Positions 7,050-16,051 of a stretch of DNA of 18,209 nt are shown in pieces. The notes under the pieces were generated by a model that made no database searches, had not been told where the DNA came from, and saw only the letters and a program-made list of their open reading frames with translations. The DNA comes from Candidatus Hydrogenedentes bacterium CG07_land_8_20_14_0_80_42_17 (GTDB lineage: Bacteria > UBA8481), in contig PEWQ01000074.1 of assembly GCA_002780065.1 (NCBI GenBank), positions 1-18,209 of the forward strand, written 5' to 3'. Position 1 is the stretch's first letter. The number at the start of each line of letters is the position of its first letter. A program made the position numbers and the translations under genes.

Positions 7050-7519
7050 GGAGCAACCAGAATTGAATTTTCATTTTCATCAGGCTTTCTTTCAACCGAA
7101 CGATTCGTAGGATCCGTTATCCATTTGTTTCCGCCGTCAATTACGATTTTGTAAATATATCGTCTGCCGTGTTCGAGATAAACGTCATCATTGAGGTGAT
7201 CGTACTGCGGCAATTTTACATTTTCTTTGTAAGGAACAGTTACCTCCCAGACACCGTCAGGTCTTTGTTTGAAAGGAATAGTGAATCTGTCGCCTTTTCG
7301 TATTCTGCCATTGTCGTTAGGCCCCCAGCGATTGAAATCACCGGCAAGATTAACTTCGGACGCTGATATGTCGTCGTAAACAAAAATATATCCGGTTCCG
7401 TCACCGATAATTTTAGGTCCCTCCAATCTTTCTCGAACGATAGATTTACAATTACTCGATAAAGCAAGCATTATAAAAGCAGTTAGAATCAAAAATATTC
7501 TATTTCGTTTTTCTTTCAT
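7046..7519 (-). CDS. Small lipoprotein (or secreted protein) with one AMPK-beta/CBM48-type glycogen-binding module
   Basis: The ATG at 7519 has an AAAGGTGAG SD. The N-terminus is basic then hydrophobic (NRIFLILTAFIMLAL) and ends at SSNC with Cys24. Asn at -1 is not a standard lipobox residue, so lipidation is likely but not certain. The rest is one glycogen-binding module: VNLAGDFNRW (W65), YIYKIVIDGG (K124), KWITDP (W133) and ENS (N151). These match the sugar-contact Trp, Lys, Trp and Asn of the AMPK beta subunit module. A stretch of about 25 residues (around 95-120) is longer than usual between two strands. The WITDP and ENS segments closely resemble the first module of the large barrel protein next door. 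It probably presents alpha-glucan at the cell envelope. The gene is coupled by ATGA to the protease gene; upstream is a 123-nt gap with a dispersed repeat. Confidence 0.88.
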   Translation of the reverse strand: MKEKRNRIFLILTAFIMLALSSNCKSIVRERLEGPKIIGDGTGYIFVYDDISASEVNLAGDFNRWGPNDNGRIRKGDRFTIPFKQRPDGVWEVTVPYKENVKLPQYDHLNDDVYLEHGRRYIYKIVIDGGNKWITDPTNRSVERKPDENENSILVAP

Positions 7520-7572
7520 GCTCTCACCTTTCTACTAAAGAACGAATAAAATAATTGGAAAAATAAAAATTG

Positions 7573-7620
7573 GAAAAATAAAATTTTCAATTTGCACTTT
7601 TCAATCTGCAATTTCAAATT
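7573..7620. repeat. Dispersed AT-rich intergenic repeat, copy A
   Basis: A 48-bp stretch matching 18045-18092 in the same orientation at 45 positions; the first 28 bp are identical. It lies in the 123-nt gap of the operon, preceded by two copies of a TTGGAAAAATAAA-like unit. Complementary AATTGGAAAA/TTTTCAATT stretches could pair. Confidence 0.85.
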
Positions 7621-7642
7621 TAATATCCTCTACTGATCACAA

Positions 7643-10600
7643 TTAAAACCTCGCATCGATATTGAACTCGAATCTGCGCTCTACTGCGAGTATTCTTTCC
7701 GCTTCTAAAACTTGATCCAATGCCTTTGAGATTGCGCCGCCGCCGTAAGCTGGAGGGCCTCTGCGAGCTCTTGCAAGCGCACTTCGCAAGAAGAACAATT
7801 GTCCCTCCTCGATATCTTCGTCGTTATACGGATTCACTCCGAAGCCGAAATTCATCGAGACATATTTTGAGAAGAAGTAGTTCAATCTGGCGCCTAAAGC
7901 GTAATATCTTTTCGTGGAGTTAGGTTCTCTTGTTATAGTCGGATCGTTCGGCAGAGAATATGACTTCAATCTTCCTGTAAGCGCAATCTGCATTCTTCTC
8001 GTGAGATCAAATCCGATGAGTCCCTTAAGCTCCATCGTCTGGAGCGCGTTCGTTAGGATTGTGTAATCGCGGTAGCGATGATTACCTTGCAAAGTCCATC
8101 GCCCGAGTTTCAAATAAAGGTCTTGTTTGAACTGCAATAAATCGCTTGCGCCTAGAACAGTGACGTCAGTGAAATTATTGTTGTCGAAATCAGCTTGATA
8201 AATTGAATTCGGAAAATCTTTTACTGTTCGATGAACTCCTTCAATTCCGTAATAAAAATTATCCGATTTGTATCTTCCTTTTAAAGTTAGAGTATTTTTT
8301 GTTGGAGTGACATTGACTAGATTTTGGTTTCTATCCAGCGTCATAGCCGTTCCGTCATCAATTCGATAACTTGCCTCTAGCCCTAGCCGCGAAAATGGAT
8401 GATAGACTGCACCGAAAACGCCTGTGAGATCCCTTTCTCGGCCGCCCAGCAGGTATTCCCCGGCATTGAGATAATTCCGTGCGAAATAATTTGCGCTTCC
8501 GTTTGGACGCAATCCGTCTCCGTTTTCATAAGCGATGAACGCAGAGTTTTTTTGCCGGCCTGCAATCTCTCCGAATAAATGACGCGTATCGGAACCAACT
8601 CTGATGTCCGCACCCCACAATTGATTATAATTTCTTCCGTTGGGAGTCAAATGAACAAGATAATCGTAGCTGTAGTGGTCTGATGTGCCGGGTATTGTGA
8701 CGTAACCTCCGGTGTTATCGGTGAACTGAGATGTCTGAGCAATGTCGCCTCCTGCCCATCCTCGCTCTGCAATTAATCCTCTCGCTGTTTCGTTGTGAAC
8801 GAATGTTGATCCTACTCGAAGGAACCTTCCGGTCCAGGTGCCTCTCGCGGCCCAAAGATCTTCTTGATTGATAATGTGGTCTGAACCTAATGCTTGAAAT
8901 TTCCATTTATCAAAATTCAATTCGCCGTAAAGTCCTTGCCAGCCGTTTAAAGTGTAGCCTGTGTAATTGTCGTCGGTGTTCCGCCTGACATCGTCGAACT
9001 TTCGACCGAACTTGAAAGCGCTCGGCCGCTCTTCGGTTGTAAAATAAACTGCATCGTCGAGCGTGTTGCGGAACGGATCGAGCATTCTCAATGGATCATT
9101 GAAGTCGGTAATTCTGCGACGCCTAAATAAAGAAACTCGACCCCATCCTTCGTCAAGCGTGACTTCTCCTTCGTTGAAATTAGTCTCGAATCTTCCTTCA
9201 TACTGATTGATGTCTGCCTCGACATATCCGGTAATGTTGTCTCCTACAGTGAAGAGCATTCTGGGCAGAAGATCGTATTTTAGCGGCGCAAAGCGTGTTC
9301 TTCCTGTGTCGACCTTTTCGCCATCAGGAACATTTCTCAAAACTGCAGAGCCGTAAAATCTGCCGGAAAAATAAACTCGCGAATTGTAAGGCGTATTGAA
9401 TGTCGGCTGATCAGGAAGCAGTTCGAGTTTGCCGCCTTTTCCTTTTACAATCGTAAGCCGCTTGTTGTCGCCATTTTCCCATTGCCCGTCAATTACAAAT
9501 TTCCAGCCGTAACGTCCCTCTTTTATATTCGCAGTTGCAACCCAAATTCCGTCGACGTTGCGAATAAGTTTTGTTTTGCTCGGATCCCATCCGTTGAAAT
9601 CGGAACCAATACTGACGCTGTTGGCGAATGGATCAATGTAACCAAACATTACTTTTTCATCAGAGGTCATGAAAGTATTACTCTTTGTAAAATCCGCTTC
9701 CAACGGGATTTGAATTGAAGCTACTGAACCGATGCCGGCATTTGAGCTATTGCCTTTGACCTCTTTCCCATCCGCACCAATAACTATTTTGCGATTGTCT
9801 TTATTCAGAGCGTCATAGTCTCCATCTTTCCTGAATTTATATTCATAAGTTCCAGGCTCGAGTTTGATAGTTGCAGACCACTTTCCGTCACTGCCCTTTA
9901 CGCATTCGGTCGGAGAACTCCAACCGTTCCACGCACCCATAATGTCGACTTTGTTTGCGCCAGGCGCATCGACGGCAAAGAGCACTCCGGCAGAAGGAGT
10001 TTGAGGAGCGGCTGGTATGGAGGCTTGAGGAGTTGCTTGCCCGCTTGAAGCTGTTGACTGCCTCGTTCCGGAAACTGTTATCTTCTGAAGTGGACTCCAT
10101 TCGCCATCAACAATTATTGAATAGTCGTATGCTCCGGGCTGAAGATTTAAAGTTGCTTTCCATTTATCATTGGAAGTTTTAATGCATTCAGCAGGAGCCG
10201 ACCAATTGTCCCACGAACCGATGACTGAAACTTTTCTCGCATCAGGAGCAGAAACAGTAAATGTAGTAATGCGTGTGTTCGTTGATTCTGATGCATGTTG
10301 AATAGGCGGAGGCTGAGGTGATGAAGAGATAGGAGCTGAACTTATTGGAGCGACAACCTCGATGATAGAATTTTCTCCACCAAGTCCGTCGTCTCCTTTT
10401 TTAGGATTCACAGGATCGGTTATCCACTCAGCATCGTTCACGACAAATTTATATTGGTATTTTCCGACAGGCAGATTAATTCTTGCCGACCAAACTCCTT
10501 GGCTGTTCTTTACGCAAACCAACTGGTCAGACCAGTTGTTCCATGAACCCATTACTGCAACTTTTTGAGCAGAAGGAGCTTTCAGAGAAAAAACCGTTTC

Positions 10601-10666
10601 GTTACCGGTCGCAATAACTAAATTGCCGATGCCTAAAATAAAAAACAAAACAAATATTTTTTTCAT
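7643..10666 (-). CDS. Outer-membrane beta-barrel protein with four N-terminal AMPK-beta/CBM48-type modules
   Basis: Large (1007 aa from the ATG at 10666) predicted surface alpha-glucan-binding barrel. The ATG shares one base with the stop of the preceding gene (TGATG); a GTG at 10675 would add three residues. A signal peptide (KKIFVLFFILGIGNLVIATG) is followed by four repeats of about 80-90 residues, near 24-105, 130-200, 228-298 and 335-410, joined by Ser/Pro/Gln-rich linkers. Numbered from this ATG, the AMPK-type sugar contacts are W45, K73, W81 and N99 in repeat 1 (complete). Repeat 2 has W155 and W190, but S183 replaces Lys. Repeat 3 has W249 and K277, but Y284 replaces the second Trp. 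Repeat 4 has W360, K389 and W396. From about 425 to the end the sequence is aromatic, with alternating polarity, and ends FEFNIDARF, as barrels do. It is probably a glucan-capturing porin or surface display protein; whether the barrel conducts sugar is not shown by sequence. There are no TonB-box or plug signs. Confidence 0.88.
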   Translation of the reverse strand: MKKIFVLFFILGIGNLVIATGNETVFSLKAPSAQKVAVMGSWNNWSDQLVCVKNSQGVWSARINLPVGKYQYKFVVNDAEWITDPVNPKKGDDGLGGENSIIEVVAPISSAPISSSPQPPPIQHASESTNTRITTFTVSAPDARKVSVIGSWDNWSAPAECIKTSNDKWKATLNLQPGAYDYSIIVDGEWSPLQKITVSGTRQSTASSGQATPQASIPAAPQTPSAGVLFAVDAPGANKVDIMGAWNGWSSPTECVKGSDGKWSATIKLEPGTYEYKFRKDGDYDALNKDNRKIVIGADGKEVKGNSSNAGIGSVASIQIPLEADFTKSNTFMTSDEKVMFGYIDPFANSVSIGSDFNGWDPSKTKLIRNVDGIWVATANIKEGRYGWKFVIDGQWENGDNKRLTIVKGKGGKLELLPDQPTFNTPYNSRVYFSGRFYGSAVLRNVPDGEKVDTGRTRFAPLKYDLLPRMLFTVGDNITGYVEADINQYEGRFETNFNEGEVTLDEGWGRVSLFRRRRITDFNDPLRMLDPFRNTLDDAVYFTTEERPSAFKFGRKFDDVRRNTDDNYTGYTLNGWQGLYGELNFDKWKFQALGSDHIINQEDLWAARGTWTGRFLRVGSTFVHNETARGLIAERGWAGGDIAQTSQFTDNTGGYVTIPGTSDHYSYDYLVHLTPNGRNYNQLWGADIRVGSDTRHLFGEIAGRQKNSAFIAYENGDGLRPNGSANYFARNYLNAGEYLLGGRERDLTGVFGAVYHPFSRLGLEASYRIDDGTAMTLDRNQNLVNVTPTKNTLTLKGRYKSDNFYYGIEGVHRTVKDFPNSIYQADFDNNNFTDVTVLGASDLLQFKQDLYLKLGRWTLQGNHRYRDYTILTNALQTMELKGLIGFDLTRRMQIALTGRLKSYSLPNDPTITREPNSTKRYYALGARLNYFFSKYVSMNFGFGVNPYNDEDIEEGQLFFLRSALARARRGPPAYGGGAISKALDQVLEAERILAVERRFEFNIDARF

Positions 10667-12369
10667 CAGAACCACATCTCCATCTTCATGTAAATGCGCG
10701 GGTCCGTCCTGCGCGTAGCATCAATAAGATTTGCATCCAGAGAGAGATTATCGTCAGTATGCCATCCTTGCCCGTATTCCAGCCAGACTTGCGAGTTGTC
10801 GCTCGGTTTATATTGAAGCTGAAAAAAACTGGAAGCTCTGGAAAAAAAAGCATCGACTATGCTTGTCGAAGGCTTTGCCGCGTCAATATCCGATGGCTTA
10901 TTTGTTATTATCCAATTGAGGTCGGGCCGGTCCATCCACAGCCATGCGCTCCGCCCTAAAATTTTCAGCCGCTTGTTGAACATGTAACTCGCCTCCAATC
11001 CTGTAATTTTAAATTCCACCGACCTGCGTCTTAAAAGTTGCGCGTCGGCCATCAATCCGCCCCATGTGCGGTTATACTTCAATGAAGCGTATAATTGCGA
11101 TTGAACAGGGTTTTTATCTCTGATGAAACGTCCTGCATCGAAATCCATCAGGTCGCGTTCGAGTCCGTACAAGGTTCTGTTTGCCATTACTCGAACCGAA
11201 AAGTTATGAATTAATTTGGTATTCATATCGACTTCGTTTCGCCGTGACAAAATGCGCCCTGGAAAAATCCTCATTCCATATTTGTCCTGATGCCTGAATG
11301 CAATGTTTATATCGTATCTAGGAACGTCCCAGAATAATTCGGAGTAAAGATCCTTCGAGATATTATCTCCGACAGATGTGTATGCTCCGTTCTGTATCTG
11401 ATCTCCGAATGTCATCCACTCTGCGCCGCGCCCAATATAATTATAGTATTTATTTCCGAAATAAAGAAACGATACGTTTGCGCCCCACCTGCCGCTCCAA
11501 GCCTTATCCAGCAGAACAAGATTTCTCAAATCGAATCCGAATGCATCGTTGTCTGTGGTGCCGATAGATGTGTTTTCTTGCTCATTCGAGGCAAGATTGT
11601 ACTGAAGAGAAAGGCTGGTGGATTTGTAGTTTGCCTGAAATGCGGTTCCTACTGCATAGTTTTTATACAATACATATCTCGGATAGTCATACCAGTAATT
11701 TTTTTGAGCGTAATAAACTTCATTCGCAATATTTAAATCCATATTGAATCTGTAATCATGACGGAGTTTTGCCGCGAATGCGTCGTTGTCCTCGCCTGAA
11801 AGGTTTTTTTTTGCTTTGTCGTCTGCATTTTGAAGATTAACTTCTCCCGACCATTTTCCTTTTGCAAGAGTGAAATCGCCGCGGCCGAGCCACCAGTTTG
11901 TTGCTATTCCTGAACCGAATTGATCGTAAGTAATGTAGAGAAGAGGATCACCCAGAGCAAGTCTGCCTTGCCTGTAAAAAAAGTATGATTCCAACCCTTT
12001 TTCATTATCGCCTGAATCGCGTGTAAATCTGAGTTTAGTGTGAGACTCGTTCAACCAAAAATTAGTAAGTCCTCTGAAGTTGTGAAGAATCTTTGCGTAG
12101 ATCTCAATTGGAGCCACAGGATATGCGTAAGCCCTCAGCTCGACTCTGGGATCACCCATTTCTAAATTCCACGCAGGCCGCTTCATGTTATGAGTAAATG
12201 CGCGATCGTATCCTGGAGTTCGATCATCATACTCTTTGTCCGCGTCTCTTCGCATTTCTCCAGAGAGATCAAAGTTGCCTTCGAATCTCACATTGCCGGC
12301 TTTAACTGAATCGGAAATTGTCAGACAAAAAATTAATGTCGAGAAGATGAATAGTTGACGGTATCTCAC
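10666..12369 (-). CDS. Porin-like outer-membrane beta-barrel protein
   Basis: The 567-aa protein starts at a GTG (12369) with an AAAGG seven to eight nt upstream. The signal peptide ends SVKA (cut after residue 24). The rest is rich in Tyr, Trp, Asn and Arg, with short alternating strands, and ends MKMEMWF, with the C-terminal Phe that the Bam machinery recognises in barrels. I recognise no specific family, and it lacks a plug or carbohydrate module. Its place, 48 nt after the binding-protein gene and fused by TGATG to the CBM48-barrel gene, suggests it serves the same transport system, as LamB does in enteric maltose operons; that role is inferred from context only. Confidence 0.82.
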   Translation of the reverse strand: MRYRQLFIFSTLIFCLTISDSVKAGNVRFEGNFDLSGEMRRDADKEYDDRTPGYDRAFTHNMKRPAWNLEMGDPRVELRAYAYPVAPIEIYAKILHNFRGLTNFWLNESHTKLRFTRDSGDNEKGLESYFFYRQGRLALGDPLLYITYDQFGSGIATNWWLGRGDFTLAKGKWSGEVNLQNADDKAKKNLSGEDNDAFAAKLRHDYRFNMDLNIANEVYYAQKNYWYDYPRYVLYKNYAVGTAFQANYKSTSLSLQYNLASNEQENTSIGTTDNDAFGFDLRNLVLLDKAWSGRWGANVSFLYFGNKYYNYIGRGAEWMTFGDQIQNGAYTSVGDNISKDLYSELFWDVPRYDINIAFRHQDKYGMRIFPGRILSRRNEVDMNTKLIHNFSVRVMANRTLYGLERDLMDFDAGRFIRDKNPVQSQLYASLKYNRTWGGLMADAQLLRRRSVEFKITGLEASYMFNKRLKILGRSAWLWMDRPDLNWIITNKPSDIDAAKPSTSIVDAFFSRASSFFQLQYKPSDNSQVWLEYGQGWHTDDNLSLDANLIDATRRTDPRIYMKMEMWF

Positions 12370-12417
12370 AAAATTACCTTTACTAGCCCAATATTGAGAT
12401 AGATTTTTGGTCTTCTC

Positions 12418-13788
12418 TTAACGGGAAATATTGACGTCGTCGAGAATAAGCCGATCAATTTCGCGGACTGCCTCTTGTAAAGCCTTTCTGACGCCTTCCT
12501 CGTTTCCTGCTCGAAAAGCTCGGTCGATTTGAGGCACCATTATCTGACCTTCTAAAACTCCGTAACGCGGAATTTTCGGTCTTGGTATTGCAGTGCGTAT
12601 CTGCTCCATGAATACAGCTAGAGCAGGATTATCTTTGAAATTGACGAGTGGCTCCGCGAGAGTTTGAACCGGAATCTGACCGAGAGCATTGCACCATCTT
12701 GCGTGAACTTTTGGAGAAGTCAGATATTTTAAAAACTCATAACATAATTCAGGTTTCTTTGTGGTCTTCAGAATTGCCATATCGGTTCCGCCGACATTTG
12801 TGGACGTGCCGACTTTAACTTTGCCGTTCGGAGTTTCTATTTCCCTAACATTTGGTCCTTCAGGAATTAATGCCACTCCGAAATCGACTCCGGCATTTTC
12901 AAATTGCTTCAAGTTCCACGGCCCCGAAATTATCATTGCGTATTTTTGATTCACAAATCCGCGGTCTGCTCCAAGCGCCCCCGGCAACCACGCTCCAGCT
13001 TCGATTTTGTCCCACACGAGCCGCGAAATTGCAGTCAAAGCCGCCACTCCGGAATCGGAATCAAGTGTGCAACGGAATTTTCCGTCCGCATCGACATTTA
13101 CAAAATCGGTTCCGAATGCATTGAAGAACGGAAGTGTGAACCAGAGAGACGAGTTCAATGCGATTCCATAAATATTCTGCGACGAGTCAGTTAGAGCCTT
13201 TGCAGTCTTGTAGAATCTGTCGTAATCCCATTTTGGCGATGTTGCTTCGAGCTCTTTCAGCGATGCCGGTGGAAATGGAACGTTTTTATCTCGGAAAAAT
13301 TTTCGGTTGTAATAAACCGCAACGCCCGTTATCTGGTCTGGAATGCCGTACACGCCGGTTTTTACCGAGCCGTCCGCCTGCCTTAGCGGAATTCGAACTG
13401 TCTCGCGCGCCGGAGGAGTAAAAGTTTTCAGATACGTTTCGATTTCAGGATCGACTTTATTGAGGTCGAGAATACTTTGTCCGTAAACGAGGTCGATTAA
13501 TTCACCTGCATCGACTCGGACAATATCAGGCTCGGTTCCTGTTATTGCGGCAAACTTAATCTTCTGTATGTGATCTGCAAAAGGAAGCCGCTCGATTCGT
13601 ACGTGAACTTCTTTCCCTTTTTCAGCCTTATACCACTTTTCGAAATCCTCCGCGATTTTAACGAATTCGTCGTGCTCTTCAGTTGCATAAGTCTCCCAGA
13701 TTACTATTTCGTTATCAGCGCTCGTTCGCGCACCGCCGCATGATGAAAAGAGAATAGCGATTAAAAAAAACAAAATAAAGTTTCTCAT
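12418..13788 (-). CDS. ABC transporter sugar-binding lipoprotein (extracellular solute-binding family 1, MalE-like)
   Basis: Binds the sugar outside the inner membrane and delivers it to the permease pair. The start at 13788 has a strong GGAGGAG and overlaps the upstream permease stop as ATGA. Lipobox FSSC places the lipidated Cys at residue 17. Family marks include EIVIWETYATEEHDEF at the start, TGTEPDIVRVDAGEL, YGIPDQITGVAVYYNRKFF, YAMIISGPWNLKQF and VGGTDMAILKTTKKPELCYEF. Length (456 aa) is at the long end but normal for the family. The alpha-glucan specificity is inferred from the neighbouring CBM48 proteins and GH13 enzyme, not from the binding site. Confidence 0.94.
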   Translation of the reverse strand: MRNFILFFLIAILFSSCGGARTSADNEIVIWETYATEEHDEFVKIAEDFEKWYKAEKGKEVHVRIERLPFADHIQKIKFAAITGTEPDIVRVDAGELIDLVYGQSILDLNKVDPEIETYLKTFTPPARETVRIPLRQADGSVKTGVYGIPDQITGVAVYYNRKFFRDKNVPFPPASLKELEATSPKWDYDRFYKTAKALTDSSQNIYGIALNSSLWFTLPFFNAFGTDFVNVDADGKFRCTLDSDSGVAALTAISRLVWDKIEAGAWLPGALGADRGFVNQKYAMIISGPWNLKQFENAGVDFGVALIPEGPNVREIETPNGKVKVGTSTNVGGTDMAILKTTKKPELCYEFLKYLTSPKVHARWCNALGQIPVQTLAEPLVNFKDNPALAVFMEQIRTAIPRPKIPRYGVLEGQIMVPQIDRAFRAGNEEGVRKALQEAVREIDRLILDDVNISR

Positions 13789-14894
13789 TCCTTAACTCCT
13801 CCTGCGGTCAATCCTTCGATAAGATATCGCTGAGTGAATAGAAAGAGAATTACTATCGGCATGACCGAGAAGCATGATGCGGCCATCATCTGCTCCCATT
13901 GAGTCTCATACTGTCCTCTGAACATTGCGAGCCCGACGGGTAAAGTGATCAGGTCTGATTCCGGAGTATTGACCAGCAACTGCCAGAGAAAGTTGTTCCA
14001 TTGCCCGACGAATGTGAGCAGAAAGAGAATGGCGAGTGAAGGCATGACGAGAGGAACTACGATTCGATAAAAAATAGTTGCTTCCGATGCGCCGTCCATT
14101 CGCGCCGCCTCAAAGAGCGAGTCCGGTATTCCGATCATCATCTGTCTCAGCATGAAGATGCCGAAGACATTTGCAAGATGCGGAACGACAAGTCCGAAGA
14201 TTGTGTTGATCCAGCCGAATCTGGTGACTAGCGCAAATTGAGGAACCATGAACATCATGCCCGGTATCATCATCGCGGACATGAATGTCCAGAACAAAAC
14301 CTGCTTGCCGGGAAATTCTTTTTTGGCGAAGACATAAGCCGCGAGCGCGCAGAGTACGACTGTGAGGAATGCGGTCGAGAAGGCAACCATAAATGAATTT
14401 CTAAGAAATTTTAAGAATGGATAATTTGGATTCAAAGCAATTTTACGGAAATTTTCTAAAGTATAAAGACTGTGCCATGCGGCAGACCACGAGCGATTTA
14501 TTGTGACTTGATACGAATAGTTTCCGCTAGGAAGAGAATTGGCAACGATCCAATTTTTGTCTTTGTTTAGGCTTGGGCTTTCAATCTTTTTATTTCCGTC
14601 TTGATCAGTAATCTCAAAAGTTATTCCGTCTGCTTCAGGCGCGGACCATCCGATTGTAAATGAACTGTCTGAAGTAAGCTCGGTGAGATCGTTCTTCATC
14701 TTACCTTCCGGAGCCGTTCCGACTTGAAGTTTGAACGGCCCTAGCACTTCGACGCGCTTGGGGATGAACTCAAAAGTCATTCCTTTTCCTTCGACTTTTA
14801 AAGATGTTGCGGTCATCCAGAAGAAAGGAAAGAGAACGAAGATAGTTCCAAGAACAAGGCATAAGAACATGAGTGTGCGTGTGATTGAGCGCAT
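13785..14894 (-). CDS. ABC sugar permease, MalG-type, with an about 95-residue periplasmic insertion
   Basis: Inner-membrane subunit of the importer. The EAA loop that docks the ATPase lies at 262-281 (EAARMDGASE...), followed by the usual two C-terminal helices and the ending LIEGLTAGGVKE. The first helix is at about 7-30. Relatives have about 25 residues before the YTLENF motif; here that motif is at 144-149. The extra region (about 40-140) is hydrophilic and predicted beta-rich (FTIGWSAPEADGITFEI, SGNYSYQVTINRSW), resembling an Ig or fibronectin III fold between the first helix and the core. Total length is 369 aa against the usual 270-300. The gene follows the MalF-type gene by 1 nt and overlaps the binding-protein gene by 4 nt. 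No ATPase gene is present in the window. Confidence 0.94.
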   Translation of the reverse strand: MRSITRTLMFLCLVLGTIFVLFPFFWMTATSLKVEGKGMTFEFIPKRVEVLGPFKLQVGTAPEGKMKNDLTELTSDSSFTIGWSAPEADGITFEITDQDGNKKIESPSLNKDKNWIVANSLPSGNYSYQVTINRSWSAAWHSLYTLENFRKIALNPNYPFLKFLRNSFMVAFSTAFLTVVLCALAAYVFAKKEFPGKQVLFWTFMSAMMIPGMMFMVPQFALVTRFGWINTIFGLVVPHLANVFGIFMLRQMMIGIPDSLFEAARMDGASEATIFYRIVVPLVMPSLAILFLLTFVGQWNNFLWQLLVNTPESDLITLPVGLAMFRGQYETQWEQMMAASCFSVMPIVILFLFTQRYLIEGLTAGGVKE

Positions 14895-14895
14895 A

Positions 14896-15894
14896 CTATA
14901 TCGCCTTCGCTGTGCGACTGCGCAGTTTCTTTAAGAGTATAGACGACAGTTTCCGCAATGACGGGCCTTCGCTTTGGAATGCGAAGAAAGAAAGTATCGA
15001 GAGCGGCAGAGAAATTATTAATAATGCTACCGATATTGCCGCGGCGTAACCGTATTCTTGAGCAACATAGAATTTAGAGAAGAGATAATATCCGGAGAGA
15101 TTGGTTGTGCCCTGCGTTGTTCCTCCGAAGAAAGGAATTGAATCGGGAAGTGTTTCGTAAGGTCGTCCTCCGGTCATGGCGTATATCTCTGAAAAAGCCA
15201 TTAGAGAGCCGAGAATTCCCGTCACGACGAGAAGTAAAGTTATCGGCTTAACCAAAGGCACTGTTATCTTTGTGAACTTCTGCCACGCTGAAGCTCCGTC
15301 GATATCTGCCGCTTCGTAAATATCCCGCGGAATGTTTTGAATTGCGGCAAGATAAAGGATCATGCCGAATCCGGAACCTTTGAGAACGACGGATACAGCA
15401 ATGCCGGGCATTGCCCACCAAGGGTCGGCAAGAATACCATTCTCAAATATTTTTTCTAGTCCCAAAGCCGCAGTGAGCTGATCGATGACTCCGTAATTCG
15501 GAGCGTAAATAGCGGTCCACACAACTGCAATAACGAAGAGGTCAAGTACATTCGGAAGATAGAAAGCTGCTCGGAAAAATTTTGCGCCGGGAAGTTCATT
15601 GCTAAGAATCGAAGCAAGAACTAATGATAAAGCTATGTTCATCGGTATAACTAGAACTGCATAATAGAGAGTCATGATTAAAGACCAATAGAAATTTGTG
15701 TCGTAAAGCAGTTTTTGATAATTCTCAAGTCCGCACCATTTCATATCAGAAAAGATTCTTGATAGGTCGGTGTAAATGGTCGCCTTCAGAAACGAGAGAT
15801 ATACGGAATAGACGGCAGGATAGAGCAGAAATACGGCAAAGACTGCAGTAAACGGCAGAAGAAATGGTATGACAGTTTTTAGCGAACGATTCAT
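14896..15894 (-). CDS. ABC sugar permease, MalF-type
   Basis: First gene of the import operon and partner of the MalG-type subunit. The ATG at 15894 is preceded by GGAG with a 5-nt spacer. Six hydrophobic segments and the opening IPFLLPFTAVFAVFLLYP are typical of the sugar-family permeases. The ATPase-docking EAA loop is at 194-213 (EAADIDGASA...). Length (332 aa) is slightly above the family average but no insertion is evident. The stop is 1 nt from the next start. The ATP-hydrolysing subunit (MsmX/MalK type) must come from elsewhere in the genome, as is common when one ATPase serves several sugar importers. Confidence 0.94.
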   Translation of the reverse strand: MNRSLKTVIPFLLPFTAVFAVFLLYPAVYSVYLSFLKATIYTDLSRIFSDMKWCGLENYQKLLYDTNFYWSLIMTLYYAVLVIPMNIALSLVLASILSNELPGAKFFRAAFYLPNVLDLFVIAVVWTAIYAPNYGVIDQLTAALGLEKIFENGILADPWWAMPGIAVSVVLKGSGFGMILYLAAIQNIPRDIYEAADIDGASAWQKFTKITVPLVKPITLLLVVTGILGSLMAFSEIYAMTGGRPYETLPDSIPFFGGTTQGTTNLSGYYLFSKFYVAQEYGYAAAISVALLIISLPLSILSFFAFQSEGPSLRKLSSILLKKLRSRTAKAI

Positions 15895-15938
15895 AGCTAC
15901 TCCGCAACTAAGAAAATTTTATTTTGCTTTCCAATATA

Positions 15939-15967
15939 TTCATAGAAGGTTCTCAAGAAATATTCAA
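15939..15967 (-). promoter_or_regulatory. Weak candidate promoter for the import operon
   Basis: On the minus strand TTGAAT (15967-15962) and TATGAA (15944-15939) are 17 bp apart, each matching the sigma70 consensus at four of six bases, 45 bp upstream of the first permease ATG. A separate TTGACA at 15975-15970 has no well-placed -10. Confidence 0.3.
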
Positions 15968-16051
15968 TTTGTCAATAGCGAATAATAGAGAAAATCGAGG
16001 ATTAAATCGTTTTATTGATAAAAGGGCAGATGAGGTGGAGGAGCAGGAAAA

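Noticed and set aside
7643-10666. TonB-dependent receptor (SusC-like) identity for the 1007-aa barrel
   Set aside because: No plug domain or TonB box can be seen; the N-terminus is occupied by the four carbohydrate modules.
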